A DNA stretch of 64,000 nt from Lachnospiraceae bacterium (GTDB taxonomy: Bacteria; Bacillota; Clostridia; Lachnospirales; Lachnospiraceae): assembly GCA_022799175.1 (NCBI GenBank), contig JAAWNY010000006.1, forward strand, positions 1-64,000. Reading direction: 5' to 3'. The position numbers and the translations under genes were made by a program. This document shows, piece by piece, positions 1 through 9,812 of this stretch (position 1 is its first letter; every line of letters begins with the position of its first letter). A model generated the notes under the pieces. The model searched no databases. It worked only from the letters and a program-made list of their open reading frames with translations, and was not told the origin of the DNA.

Positions 1-18
1 TAACTGGGAGGTATTTGT

Positions 19-633
19 ATGGAATATCGAGGTTTTAGCGAGAATTGTTTTCGGCTGATTGAAGAATTGCCTGATGTACACAGATTGATTGAGACGGTTG
101 GACGCGATGGGGAGTGCTGGGTAGGGATACGGCATAACTATATGAACTGCTACTACCGGGGTGGTTCCCTCTTTAAAATGGAAATCAAGCCCGTGAAAAA
201 GCAGGTCGAGTTTCGATTTGATCCCAAGTATTTCAAACTGAAAAAAACGCCCTGTACACCATATGATGATCTGAGAAAGTGGATCGAATCCGGCTCCAAT
301 ACCCCGGGGCAATGGCTGGACAAACTGGATGAGCTAAAGCAGGTGATGGATGCCTGGTTTGAGGAGAACCCTAAAAAAGAGCGGGAAATTCAGCAGAAAA
401 TTGTGAAGGACAATGTATTTGGGAGTGGAAACTATCAGTCCATCGATATTGAGTTGGCCATTCCCAAAAACCAGCAGGCAGGTCGGATGGATATTATCGC
501 GGTCCGACGGGAAGGGGAACACTATATTCCCGTTGTTGTGGAACTGAAGAATGGCACGGACTCTTTTGATGGGGAAGGCGGCTTACGACGGCAAAGCCAG
601 GTTATTTCAACATCTTCCGTAACTGCCGGTTAG
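19..633 (+). CDS. Hypothetical protein with PD-(D/E)XK nuclease-like C-terminal core (GRMDIIAVRR..VVVELK), probably truncated
   Basis: ORF with GGGAGGT SD upstream; D-x(n)-ELK motif; ends abruptly after FDGEGGL and overlaps the tail of the convergent gene. Confidence 0.5.
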   Translation: MEYRGFSENCFRLIEELPDVHRLIETVGRDGECWVGIRHNYMNCYYRGGSLFKMEIKPVKKQVEFRFDPKYFKLKKTPCTPYDDLRKWIESGSNTPGQWLDKLDELKQVMDAWFEENPKKEREIQQKIVKDNVFGSGNYQSIDIELAIPKNQQAGRMDIIAVRREGEHYIPVVVELKNGTDSFDGEGGLRRQSQVISTSSVTAG

Positions 634-1552
634 ATAATCCTTTGTTGTGCCATCCCCTCTGTTCTGTAAATGTAAAACGGTAAATAGCTTCCCACAACGC
701 GGCGCCTTTTTTCTCGTTCCTCTCGATATAACGGCTTACGGTTTCCAGCAGCCGTTCTTCCTCCGGGAGTTGTCCGCAAAACGTTGTTATCCGGTAAAGA
801 GGTGAAAAGATCGGCCAGCACCTCGGGGGAAAATCGGCATGTTTGACGGCCCCGGTCTGCCATCTGCCATCTTTCCCGCGGCCAAGTGCCTGAAGACAGC
901 AGCAATCCCAATTGTCCCCTACTTCCAGGATCACAACGTGGCTGACCGGCGCGGCAGGACGGCAGTCTATGGTTACAATATCGCCTGCGTGAAATGGAAC
1001 CGGCAGATTCAAGTCAGGATTCATGGAACAATAATCCTTTTCTAAATGTCTGGAAGAACCATAATAATCGGCATAGCATATTTCCGTGCCTAAAATGTGA
1101 AAATCGTAATCATTTTTTAATTCCCCCTTTCCGTCAGGCGACCATTTTTCCGCATGAAACAAGTATGGGGAGATTTCTTCTCCCTTTTCATCCTCCAGAT
1201 ACTCCCGGATGCATCCAAAAAGATGGTCCCATGTAAGAAATGGTTTTAGCTTGTTTTCGTCCAGAACGAAATGCTCGCCGTTATCTTCATAACATTTCAG
1301 ATATAAAAATTCTCCCTGTTTTAGCTGCGTTTCATATAGGAGCCGTTGAATATTTTGCGCTTTAGGAACAAAAAAGGGCGTGGCTTCCTCCTTTCCTAAG
1401 GACAGAAATAAATCCCGTTTTCGCTCCAGCGAAATAGGGGCGCGCATAATTGCGTATTCCACCTGCCACTGCTCAAGGGACTGGCTGGCAAGGTAGGAAA
1501 CCATCTCAGACGACGAAAATAGTTCCTTTAAAATAGAGTCATGCACTTTCAT
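602..1552 (-). CDS. Hypothetical protein (316 aa)
   Basis: Long ORF; no family recognised. Confidence 0.6.
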   Translation of the reverse strand: MKVHDSILKELFSSSEMVSYLASQSLEQWQVEYAIMRAPISLERKRDLFLSLGKEEATPFFVPKAQNIQRLLYETQLKQGEFLYLKCYEDNGEHFVLDENKLKPFLTWDHLFGCIREYLEDEKGEEISPYLFHAEKWSPDGKGELKNDYDFHILGTEICYADYYGSSRHLEKDYCSMNPDLNLPVPFHAGDIVTIDCRPAAPVSHVVILEVGDNWDCCCLQALGRGKDGRWQTGAVKHADFPPRCWPIFSPLYRITTFCGQLPEEERLLETVSRYIERNEKKGAALWEAIYRFTFTEQRGWHNKGLSNRQLRKMLK

Positions 1553-1620
1553 TTTGATCGTTCTCCTTCCTATTCATATATCTTTTGGCACGAAGTGCCC
1601 CCACTCCGGAGGAGTTTGCA

Positions 1621-2388
1621 TTACAGGGTGCCCTTTGGGTATACTTTGTTGGCGGCGGTAAGCGCCTCATTGCCTTCCTTTATCGTGTTTTTCTCCCATT
1701 GCTGCGGCGTCCCGCGAAACAGTATTCCGGACAGAGAATCGCAGCCGCGAAAGGCGTCCTCACGGATCCACCGCACCGTGCCGGGGAAGGATATGTATTT
1801 CAGCGACGCGCAGCCTTGAAATGCACCCCAGCCGATAAGTTCCACGCCATTTGGAACCGTCATCTCCGCCAGGGAGACACAGCTGCGGAAAATGAAATCG
1901 CCAAGGCTTTTCGTTCTTATCTGCTGTGGGAGACAAAGAACTTTCAGTCCAAAGCAGCCGTCAAAAGCCCAGTCCCCGATAAATGTCACCGTCGAAGGAA
2001 TGATGATCTCCGTCAGTCCCAAACAGCCCTGAAAGGCGCAGTTGTCAATGTCCATGACCCCGTCGGGAATCCGGTAACTGCCGCCGGATTTTTTTGCAGG
2101 GCAGCAAAACAGGCTGGATTTGCTGCGATCAAACAGGACACCGTCCTCGGCGGAAAATTCCTGGTTTCCTTCTTCTACTTCAAAATACTCCAGTTCATGG
2201 CAGTGAGCAAACGGCCAGTCAAAGCCACCGAAATAGGATGCTCCCGCCGAAAAAATGATTTTGCGGGGTGATGGGAATTTCCGGAACGCCCAGTCATAGA
2301 TTTCCCTTATTCCGTCCGGAACAACGAACACGCCGTTTCGGATATCTGCATTCTCCACCTGCGTCAGACTGCCATTTTCTATAAGCAT
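1621..2388 (-). CDS. BspA-like leucine-rich repeat protein (LRR_5 type)
   Basis: Repeated IPDGVMDIDNCAFQGCLGLTEIIIPSTVTFIGDWAFDGC-type repeats. Confidence 0.85.
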   Translation of the reverse strand: MLIENGSLTQVENADIRNGVFVVPDGIREIYDWAFRKFPSPRKIIFSAGASYFGGFDWPFAHCHELEYFEVEEGNQEFSAEDGVLFDRSKSSLFCCPAKKSGGSYRIPDGVMDIDNCAFQGCLGLTEIIIPSTVTFIGDWAFDGCFGLKVLCLPQQIRTKSLGDFIFRSCVSLAEMTVPNGVELIGWGAFQGCASLKYISFPGTVRWIREDAFRGCDSLSGILFRGTPQQWEKNTIKEGNEALTAANKVYPKGTL

Positions 2389-2779
2389 TGATTCACCGCC
2401 TTACAAATATTTTCATCATTTTCTACATTGTCCTTTTCCTACAGAGGAATATTTCAATGCATGTCTTTGATAATGACAGTATAGCATATCTTCTGTCTAT
2501 TCAACGACTATAGTATGACGCCTTATTTATCCCTGTCTGGCGGCGTTGGTGGCATTTGATGTGATATACTGCTGCTATCAAAGACGCATATTGACGATCA
2601 GTTACTTTTGGAGGCAATAGAGAGAAAGAAACTGGAGAGCCGGATTCGTTATTATGACCGGAAAGCGGAAAAACACAAGGGAGGGGATCGGAAACTGTGG
2701 GTCAGTTTCAGAAGAAGATAAGGAAGATAGAAACGGGAGCCAGGAGAATATTTTATGCTGTAAAGAACGGGGGAAGTTT

Positions 2780-3029
2780 ATGAGTGAAAGGGAAAATCTG
2801 CCACGGATTGAACGGCAGCTGCGGCTTTATGAAATGGTTTGTCAGTATGTCATTGTTCAGTTTTCTGATGTCTGTGAAAAAAAGATTCTTATCATGAACG
2901 GTTTCCTGGCTTGTCGGAGCGGACGAGGCAGAGGGATTTTGAGGTGCTGCGAAGTATTGGGTATGATGTTTCCTACGATGCGGTGGAACATTGTTTTTAT
3001 CAGGACGATCATCACTATTTTTTTTAAGC
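2780..3029 (+). pseudogene. Frameshifted remnant resembling the N-terminal HTH of a WYL/DeoR-type regulator
   Basis: MSERENLPRIERQLRLYEMVCQYVIVQFSDVCEK, then after a shift at an A7 tract KDSYHERFPGLSERTRQRDFEVLRSIGYDVSYDAVEHCFYQDDHHYFF*. Confidence 0.45.
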
Positions 3030-3615
3030 ACTCGGCGTTAGAAAGTGAAATATAGGGCTGTCGGGAAATAAGAGAAATTTTTTACCCCTAACTTGACAGG
3101 AGAGTATGTGTCAAGGATCGAGAAGAAGGCGGTGGAGAAGCTGCGGCGGGGGATGGAGTGTCCCGGGTAATAATGAGTTGCGGGTACAAGATAAAAGAAC
3201 AGGCAAGGGTAAAGTAAGGGAAGCAATAAGGCGGCAACTTACTTTATCCTTGTTTTTTGTTGTAGATGAGTGGAAAATATACTATAATTATATTAAAATT
3301 TTAAAGGAATCATATACACAAGTTGTTTATAAATGCTCGGAACGTGATATTTTGAGTGGCTGCATTATGTCAATATTATATTGGCTATTAATATCGATAA
3401 TCAAAAGGTAATTGGAAGTAAAATAAACGAATTTATAACAGATCGGATTTTGAAATTTAATCTCAGACAAATGGAAAACGAGTAATATTTTGCTATGCGA
3501 AGATTTGTAAAGACGTAGGATTATATTTGGAAAAAATGGTAGATTTTATATGGAGAGAGGATTGCACTTAAGATTTGTTACATACTGATGGCAGTTAGGG
3601 AATGGGGGATAACAT

Positions 3616-6411
3616 TTGCAAAAGAGATATCAGTATTTAATGGCGAAGACAAACAGAGACTCAAAAGAGGCATGGCTGCCACTATGGATGCATTTAAAAG
3701 ATACTGCAGGTATCATGAAAAGACTGGTGGAGAAGTGGATTTCGCCTGCGGTTGTCTCGGCTGCCGGACTGGAAATGGAACAATTTTTGAAAGTAGCTGT
3801 ATTTCTTGCGGCCATACATGATATAGGAAAGGCAACTTCCTATTTTCAAAGTGTGATAACGGAAGGATGTCTTGGAAAACGGGAAGAAATTATAGAAAAT
3901 GGTTTTGTGGTGAACCGGGTGTATCAGGCAGCGGGAAAGACGCCACATACCTATGCAGGACAATGGATTCTACAAAGTAATACGATAGGATTAGGAGTTC
4001 ATGAAAGCCTGGCGGTAGTGGTGGGGGCTCATCATGGGAAGCCTATAGGCGCAGATTCTATTATGGGAGAGCCTGATTTGATTCAGCTGTATCCGGTAAA
4101 CTTTTTTGGTAGAGGGAAAGAGGAAGAAACGAAGTTTCTGTGGAAAGATGCCTGGTTGGATATTTTGAATCAGGCGATGGAATTGGCGGGGATCCGGTCA
4201 GTCAGTGAGCTTTTTGTTCTGAATCTGGAGGCACAAATCTTGCTTTCTGGGTTGTTGATTGTGGCAGATTGGATTGCCAGTAACACGGCTTTTTTCCCAT
4301 TGCTTCCACTAGAAGATTATGGAAAGGAAGATTTATATCCGGAGCGGATCCAAAACGGATGGGTGCAGGCGGCCTTCCCAGAACATTGGAATTCTGAAGT
4401 CAATTTCATGGACGAGAAGGAATTCGAAAAACGTGTTGGCTTTTGGCCCAATGAGGTGCAAAGATGTGTGTTAGAAGTGGTGAATGATATAAAAGAGCCT
4501 GGTATATTTGTCTTGGAAGCTCAGATGGGGATTGGAAAGACGGAAGCCGCATTGGGGATGGTGGAAATTTTGGCAACTAGAAAGCAGGCAGGTGGAATTT
4601 TCTATGGGCTTCCGACGCAGGCGACCAGTAATGGTTTGTTTAAAAGATTATACGAATGGGGAGAAAAAGTTTCTGAAGAGACCATGCATGCAATTCGCCT
4701 TGCCCATAGTTCTGCCGAGTTTAATGAGGATTATTATCAATTGAGAATGAAAGGGAAAGTATGTATAGAAGATGATGGAAAAAAAGATAGAGTAATAGAG
4801 GTGAACCCCTGGTTTCAGGGAAATAAGAAGGCGCTTCTGGCAGATTTTGTCATAGGGACGGTAGATCAGTTTTTGATGGCTTCGTTAAGACGGAAACATT
4901 TTATGTTGCGGCATATAGGGCTGGCCGGAAAAGTAGTGGTAATAGACGAATGCCATGCGTATGACGCTTACATGAATGAATATTTAGAGAGGTCTCTACA
5001 ATGGATGGCAGCATATGGAGTTCCGGTTATTTTATTGTCGGCGACTCTTCCTTTTGAGAGAAGGAAAACACTGGTGGAATGCTATATAAAGGCATATGCA
5101 AGATATTATCTAAAAAAGAAAAAACTAGAGATCATGTATATGCAGACCAGGTGGGAGAAAAGTACTGAATATCCTCTTTTAACTTGGACAGACGGACAGA
5201 CAGTGAAGCAAAGGGCCGTGAAACAGAAGATACCAGATAAAATCGTAAGAATCCACTATGTGAATGGAATCTTTCACATGATACGTTTGTTGGATGATAG
5301 ATTGCAGGGAGGAGGTTGTGCCTGTATTATTGTTAATACAGTAAAAGTAGCCCAAAAAATTTATGAAGAATGTAAAAACCAGATAGAGAATGCGCAACTG
5401 ATTTTATGTCATGCACAGTTTACCATGCCTGATCGTTATAAAAAGGAGAAGGCGTTGTTGGAAAAAATGGGAAAGCATTCTAGAGATGAGGATAGAAAAT
5501 GGCGTATTGTGATTGGAACACAGGTACTAGAGCAGTCTTTGGACTATGACGCGGACATTATGGTGACGCAGCTTTGTCCGATGGATTTGTTGCTGCAAAG
5601 GATTGGAAGGTTGCACAGACATGAGCGGGATGGAAGAGTAGAAAATTGTTCTAGGCCGGAAGGATTACGAAATCCGGAATGCATTATTTTGCGTGAAGAA
5701 GAGGAGACATATGACACAGGGACCAGAACCATATATGGCGATTATTTGTTGATGAGAACGGAGCAAATTATGCCCGAAGTGATACGGATTCCAGGAGACA
5801 TTTCTGCCTTGGTACAGAAGGTATATGACGAGGGGCAGGATTTGGGACTAGCTGGAAAAAAATATACCAAGGCGAAAGAACGGAACAAAGAGAAGTTAAG
5901 AGGAAAACGGCAAGAGGCAAAAATGTATCTGCTTCAGAAACCTACGTCAAAGATGATACAAGGATTTCTTGATAATGTGGAGAGCTCCAGCGAAAAAATG
6001 GCGGAAGTAGGGGTGAGAGATGGTGTGTCTTCGATAGAAGTGCTTCTGATGAAACGAGGGGAAGACGGAGAAATTTTGTTTACAGGAGAAAACGAGGAGA
6101 AAGGTTTCCGCTTATGGGCAATGGAAGTTCCAGATTGTATACAGAGCCGCAGGATTGCTATGGAGCGACTAAAGCTGCCTCACCTATTTTGTACTCCATG
6201 GAACCAGAATGAAACGATTCGGGAATTGGAGGAGAAAAATAGAATGGAATTGGCACAATGGCAGCTGTCTCCCTGGTTGCATGGGGAATTGATATTGGTA
6301 TTAGATCAGAAAAACCGAGGGGAACTGAACGGATACGTGTTACAGTACAGCCAGGAAAAAGGATTGGAATACGAAAAGAAGGAGGAGGAAGATGCAGGAA
6401 AAGGAGTTTAA
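3616..6411 (+). CDS. cas3: CRISPR-associated helicase/nuclease Cas3 (HD + DExD/H helicase), type I-E
   Basis: N-terminal HD (AAIHDIGKAT), Walker A MGIGKTEAAL, DECHAYD box, IGTQVLEQSLDYDAD, QRIGRLHRH; annotated start is TTG. Confidence 0.95.
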   Translation: MQKRYQYLMAKTNRDSKEAWLPLWMHLKDTAGIMKRLVEKWISPAVVSAAGLEMEQFLKVAVFLAAIHDIGKATSYFQSVITEGCLGKREEIIENGFVVNRVYQAAGKTPHTYAGQWILQSNTIGLGVHESLAVVVGAHHGKPIGADSIMGEPDLIQLYPVNFFGRGKEEETKFLWKDAWLDILNQAMELAGIRSVSELFVLNLEAQILLSGLLIVADWIASNTAFFPLLPLEDYGKEDLYPERIQNGWVQAAFPEHWNSEVNFMDEKEFEKRVGFWPNEVQRCVLEVVNDIKEPGIFVLEAQMGIGKTEAALGMVEILATRKQAGGIFYGLPTQATSNGLFKRLYEWGEKVSEETMHAIRLAHSSAEFNEDYYQLRMKGKVCIEDDGKKDRVIEVNPWFQGNKKALLADFVIGTVDQFLMASLRRKHFMLRHIGLAGKVVVIDECHAYDAYMNEYLERSLQWMAAYGVPVILLSATLPFERRKTLVECYIKAYARYYLKKKKLEIMYMQTRWEKSTEYPLLTWTDGQTVKQRAVKQKIPDKIVRIHYVNGIFHMIRLLDDRLQGGGCACIIVNTVKVAQKIYEECKNQIENAQLILCHAQFTMPDRYKKEKALLEKMGKHSRDEDRKWRIVIGTQVLEQSLDYDADIMVTQLCPMDLLLQRIGRLHRHERDGRVENCSRPEGLRNPECIILREEEETYDTGTRTIYGDYLLMRTEQIMPEVIRIPGDISALVQKVYDEGQDLGLAGKKYTKAKERNKEKLRGKRQEAKMYLLQKPTSKMIQGFLDNVESSSEKMAEVGVRDGVSSIEVLLMKRGEDGEILFTGENEEKGFRLWAMEVPDCIQSRRIAMERLKLPHLFCTPWNQNETIRELEEKNRMELAQWQLSPWLHGELILVLDQKNRGELNGYVLQYSQEKGLEYEKKEEEDAGKGV

Positions 6412-8111
6412 TCTCTTGGAAGAACCATGGATCAAAGTAATCATGCCATCTTTGGAACAAAAAGAGGTTTCCCTAACAGATGCTATTATCTATGCCCATC
6501 AATATAAGAATTTGTCTGGAGAGATGGCTACTCAGGATGCAGCAATGTTTCGATTGCTTCTGGCGATAACAGTGACGATTTTTTATCGATATGATGCAGA
6601 TGGAACCAGTAGAGACCTGAGAGAGGAAGATGAGTGGGAGGAGGAAGAGAGCGATGATGAGCTGGATGAAAATACAGTTCTGAGGCGATGGAAAAGATAT
6701 TGGAAAAAGGGAAGATTCTCGGAGCATGCTGTTAGGGAGTATTTAGAAACTTGGCGTGAAAGATTCTGGCTGTTTCATCCGGAGACACCTTTCTGGCAGG
6801 TGAAAGATTTGCCATACGGTACAGATTATGGGGTGGAATGTCTGTTGGGAAATATGAAAGAAAGTAACAATAAAAAGACTCAACATCATTTCAGTATGAT
6901 GGAAGGAGAGGAATTAGCCCGTTTAAGCTATGGGGAAGTAACGCGCTGGCTTATACACTTGAACGCATATGCGGTCAATGTAAAAACTGATAAAAAAGAT
7001 CCGGCCCCAGGATTGCCAACAGGGGTGGGGAGGCTTGGCCAGCTTGGTTTGATCATGGTAAATGGGGAAAACCTGTTCGAGATTCTGATGCTGAATTTAT
7101 GTGCTCAGAATACAGATAAAGAGTTATGGGAGGAACCAAAACCGATTTGGGAACAGAAAATACGTATGGAACAAGGCTGTGACAGGGAAGAATTTGATAA
7201 CCTTCCTGAATTATATACGATGCAGTCTAGGCGCATTATGTTAAAAAGAAATGAGGATGGTCATTTAATCGGATTCCGTGCTATGGGAGGAGATTTTTTA
7301 CCATTTCGAGATAAATCCAATGAACCCATGACAATTTGGAAATGGAAGAAGGAAGATAAAAAAGCAGAACCACAATTTTCTCCCCAGATACACAACCCAG
7401 CGGTTCATGCGTGGAGGGAATTTCCAACACTGATAGATGCTACTGGCAGTGATGAGAAAAAAACGAAAAAAAGAATTCCAGGAGTGGTCCAGTGGATACA
7501 AGCGCTACAAAAAACAAGTTTAATTTCCACCGATTGTTTGATTACTTTTCGGATGATCGGAATGGTGTATGGTGACCAGATGAGCTATACCTATGGGGAA
7601 TGTATAGAGGATACTCTTACCATGTCGATAAATTTACTAATGGATTTGAACAAAGTATGGAGAGGCCGGATTACGGAGCAGGTAGAGAAATGTCAGTCTG
7701 TGGCGTCAGAAGCGATGGATCGTGCTGCTTATCAGTTGTGTAAGCTTTTATATGGAAATATTGCAGCAAAAGGCAGCATAAAAGGATGTAATGGTAAGTC
7801 AGTATTATTTTTCTATAAACGGCCCATTTCGGGAATGGCTTGTGGGAATAAAACCGGAATCTGATAACGAGGAGAAACTGGAGGAATGGGAAAGACAATC
7901 CTACCAATATGCCAGAAAAACCATAGAGGACTATATAACTGATTTGGGAGTGGATCCTTATATTTATAGGGAAGAAGAGACGAAAGATGGAAGAAAAAGT
8001 TTGTTGACAATTCCGCAGATTATGAACAGATATTTATGGAAGCTGAGGCAAATTTACAAAATAATAGTTGATGAAAGGGGGGAAGGAAATGAGAATGAAA
8101 GCGGAAATTGA
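6392..8111 (+). pseudogene. cas8e: Cascade large subunit Cas8e (Cse1/CasA), apparently split by a +1 frameshift near 7780-7783 (ORFs 6392-7864 and 7791-8111)
   Basis: N-terminal NLLEEPWIKV typical of Cse1; the C-terminal helical bundle continues in the +1 frame (SQYYFSINGPFREWLVGI...IMNRYLWKLRQIYK). Confidence 0.85.
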
Positions 8112-8697
8112 AAATTTTGTGGGAGGAAAAATACATATACTACAAGCGGAAGCAGACTCAGGAGGCGGAAAGGCGATGTTGGCAAATCTGAGGCAGGGAA
8201 TCGGCCATGAGCCAGGAGAGCTTCCCCAACTTTGGGGAATTCTTTTGTCAGATATGCCGGAGAAATTTCAGAGTGAAAGTGGAAAGGCTACAAAGGAAGA
8301 GTGGGTGTGCTATGTCACCTTTACTTTGTATGCACTTCACCAGCAGGGTTATGATACCAGGAGTCAGAAGATGCACTCGGATGAGGAGATCAGCATAGGA
8401 ACGGCAATGGTTAATCTGATAGCTACCTATGATGGTGATCCCAATGCAGAGCAAAGGATGGTACAGAAGCTGCGGACTCTTGCTACATCTGCGGATATGA
8501 AAGAATTATCCTACCATTTGCGGGGAATCGTGCAGCTGTTGAAAAGCAACAGCATTTCCCTAAATTATAAAAAATTGGCTGGAGATCTGTATGAGATGCA
8601 GTTTCCAGAAGGAAAGAAACGAGTGTGCTTAAGATGGGGACAGGACTTTTTTGGGGGAATAAGTAAGAGGGACAAGAGCGAGGATAAAAGCGAATAG
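8089..8697 (+). CDS. cse2: Cascade small subunit Cse2 (CasB)
   Basis: Position between cas8e and cas7e; Cse2-like sequence. Confidence 0.9.
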   Translation: MRMKAEIENFVGGKIHILQAEADSGGGKAMLANLRQGIGHEPGELPQLWGILLSDMPEKFQSESGKATKEEWVCYVTFTLYALHQQGYDTRSQKMHSDEEISIGTAMVNLIATYDGDPNAEQRMVQKLRTLATSADMKELSYHLRGIVQLLKSNSISLNYKKLAGDLYEMQFPEGKKRVCLRWGQDFFGGISKRDKSEDKSE

Positions 8698-8710
8698 GAG
8701 TGAAAGACAG

Positions 8711-9808
8711 ATGGACAAAAATTTATATATGGATATTCATATTATTCAGACAGTTCCACCCAGTTGCGTAAACAGAGACGATACAGGAAGTCCCAAGATG
8801 GCGATGTATGGAGGGACGATGCGGGCGAGAGTATCTTCGCAGGCATGGAAAAGAGCTATGAGACAGATGTTTAAAGAGTTGTTTTCAGCGGATTTTATCG
8901 GGTATCGAACGAAAAGGCTTCCGGAACTGATTGCTGCCAAAATGTATGAAGGTCATGAGGAGCTTGATAGTGAAGCTGTTGGGAAAACGGTGAATGATGT
9001 ATTGGCATTAGCTGGTGTCAAAGCGGGAGGCGATAAAAAGTCTACCCTCTTTTTTGCAAGTTCCCAGCAGATTAAAAATATTGCTGAATTGGCAGTAAAA
9101 TACCATAAAGATACTTTTTCTAAAGAATCCAAAAAGAAAATATTCAAAGCAGATCTGGAAAAAGCAGTGAATGATAATCCTAGCGTAGATATTTTGCTGT
9201 TTGGACGGATGGCAGCAAGTAATGTCAGTTTGAATTATGATGCGGCGGCACAAGTGGCGCACAGCATATCGACTCATACCGTGAGTAACGAATATGATTA
9301 TTTTACGGCAGTAGATGACTGTGGAGAAAAGGATACCGCTGGTGCAGGGCATCTGGGCACAGTAGAATTTAATTCGTCTACTTTATACCGCTATGCGACG
9401 GTGAATATCCGGGAATTGGCGGATAATCTGGAAGTAAATGAGCTGAAAATGGCGGTGAGGGGATTTACAGAAGCGTTTATCCGTTCCATGCCTACAGGTA
9501 GGCAAAATACGTTTGCTAACAGGACACTTCCTAGTCTGGTATACGTCGCAATGAGGGAGGATCAGCCAATTAATCTGGCAGGAGCTTTTGAAAGACCGGT
9601 AGTTGCCAGAGACAAGGGTTATGTGGAAGAATCAAAAAGGATATTAGCCGAATATGCAGGAAAAGTATATGCGGATTATGTGGCGGCTCCGTCTAAGGCG
9701 TGGGCAGTTGGTGGAACATGTGGAGATTTGGCAGAACAGGTAAATTTGGCAGAGCTTTTGGAAATGATTGAACAAGAAACGGGAAGGTATCTTGGGGAAG
9801 GGAAGTGA
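8711..9808 (+). CDS. cas7e: Cascade backbone Cas7e (CasC)
   Basis: MDIHIIQTVPPSCVNRDDTGSPKMAMYGGTMRARVSSQAWKRAMR typical of Cas7e. Confidence 0.95.
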   Translation: MDKNLYMDIHIIQTVPPSCVNRDDTGSPKMAMYGGTMRARVSSQAWKRAMRQMFKELFSADFIGYRTKRLPELIAAKMYEGHEELDSEAVGKTVNDVLALAGVKAGGDKKSTLFFASSQQIKNIAELAVKYHKDTFSKESKKKIFKADLEKAVNDNPSVDILLFGRMAASNVSLNYDAAAQVAHSISTHTVSNEYDYFTAVDDCGEKDTAGAGHLGTVEFNSSTLYRYATVNIRELADNLEVNELKMAVRGFTEAFIRSMPTGRQNTFANRTLPSLVYVAMREDQPINLAGAFERPVVARDKGYVEESKRILAEYAGKVYADYVAAPSKAWAVGGTCGDLAEQVNLAELLEMIEQETGRYLGEGK

Positions 9809-9812
9809 CAAA

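Noticed and set aside
1585-2271. 228-aa plus-strand ORF
   Set aside because: Antisense to the LRR_5 protein, which has obvious repeat structure; the plus-strand translation has none
3170-3615. CreTA-type toxin-antitoxin RNA guard or second repeat-like element upstream of cas3
   Set aside because: No sequence convincingly matching the CRISPR repeat was seen outside 13005-13277 by eye; AT-rich region only. A profile search with the repeat would be needed
7775-7864. Programmed ribosomal frameshift in cas8e
   Set aside because: The simplest explanation is a 1-nt insertion in A4; no classical +1 slippery site with stimulator structure is evident, so programmed recoding was not claimed
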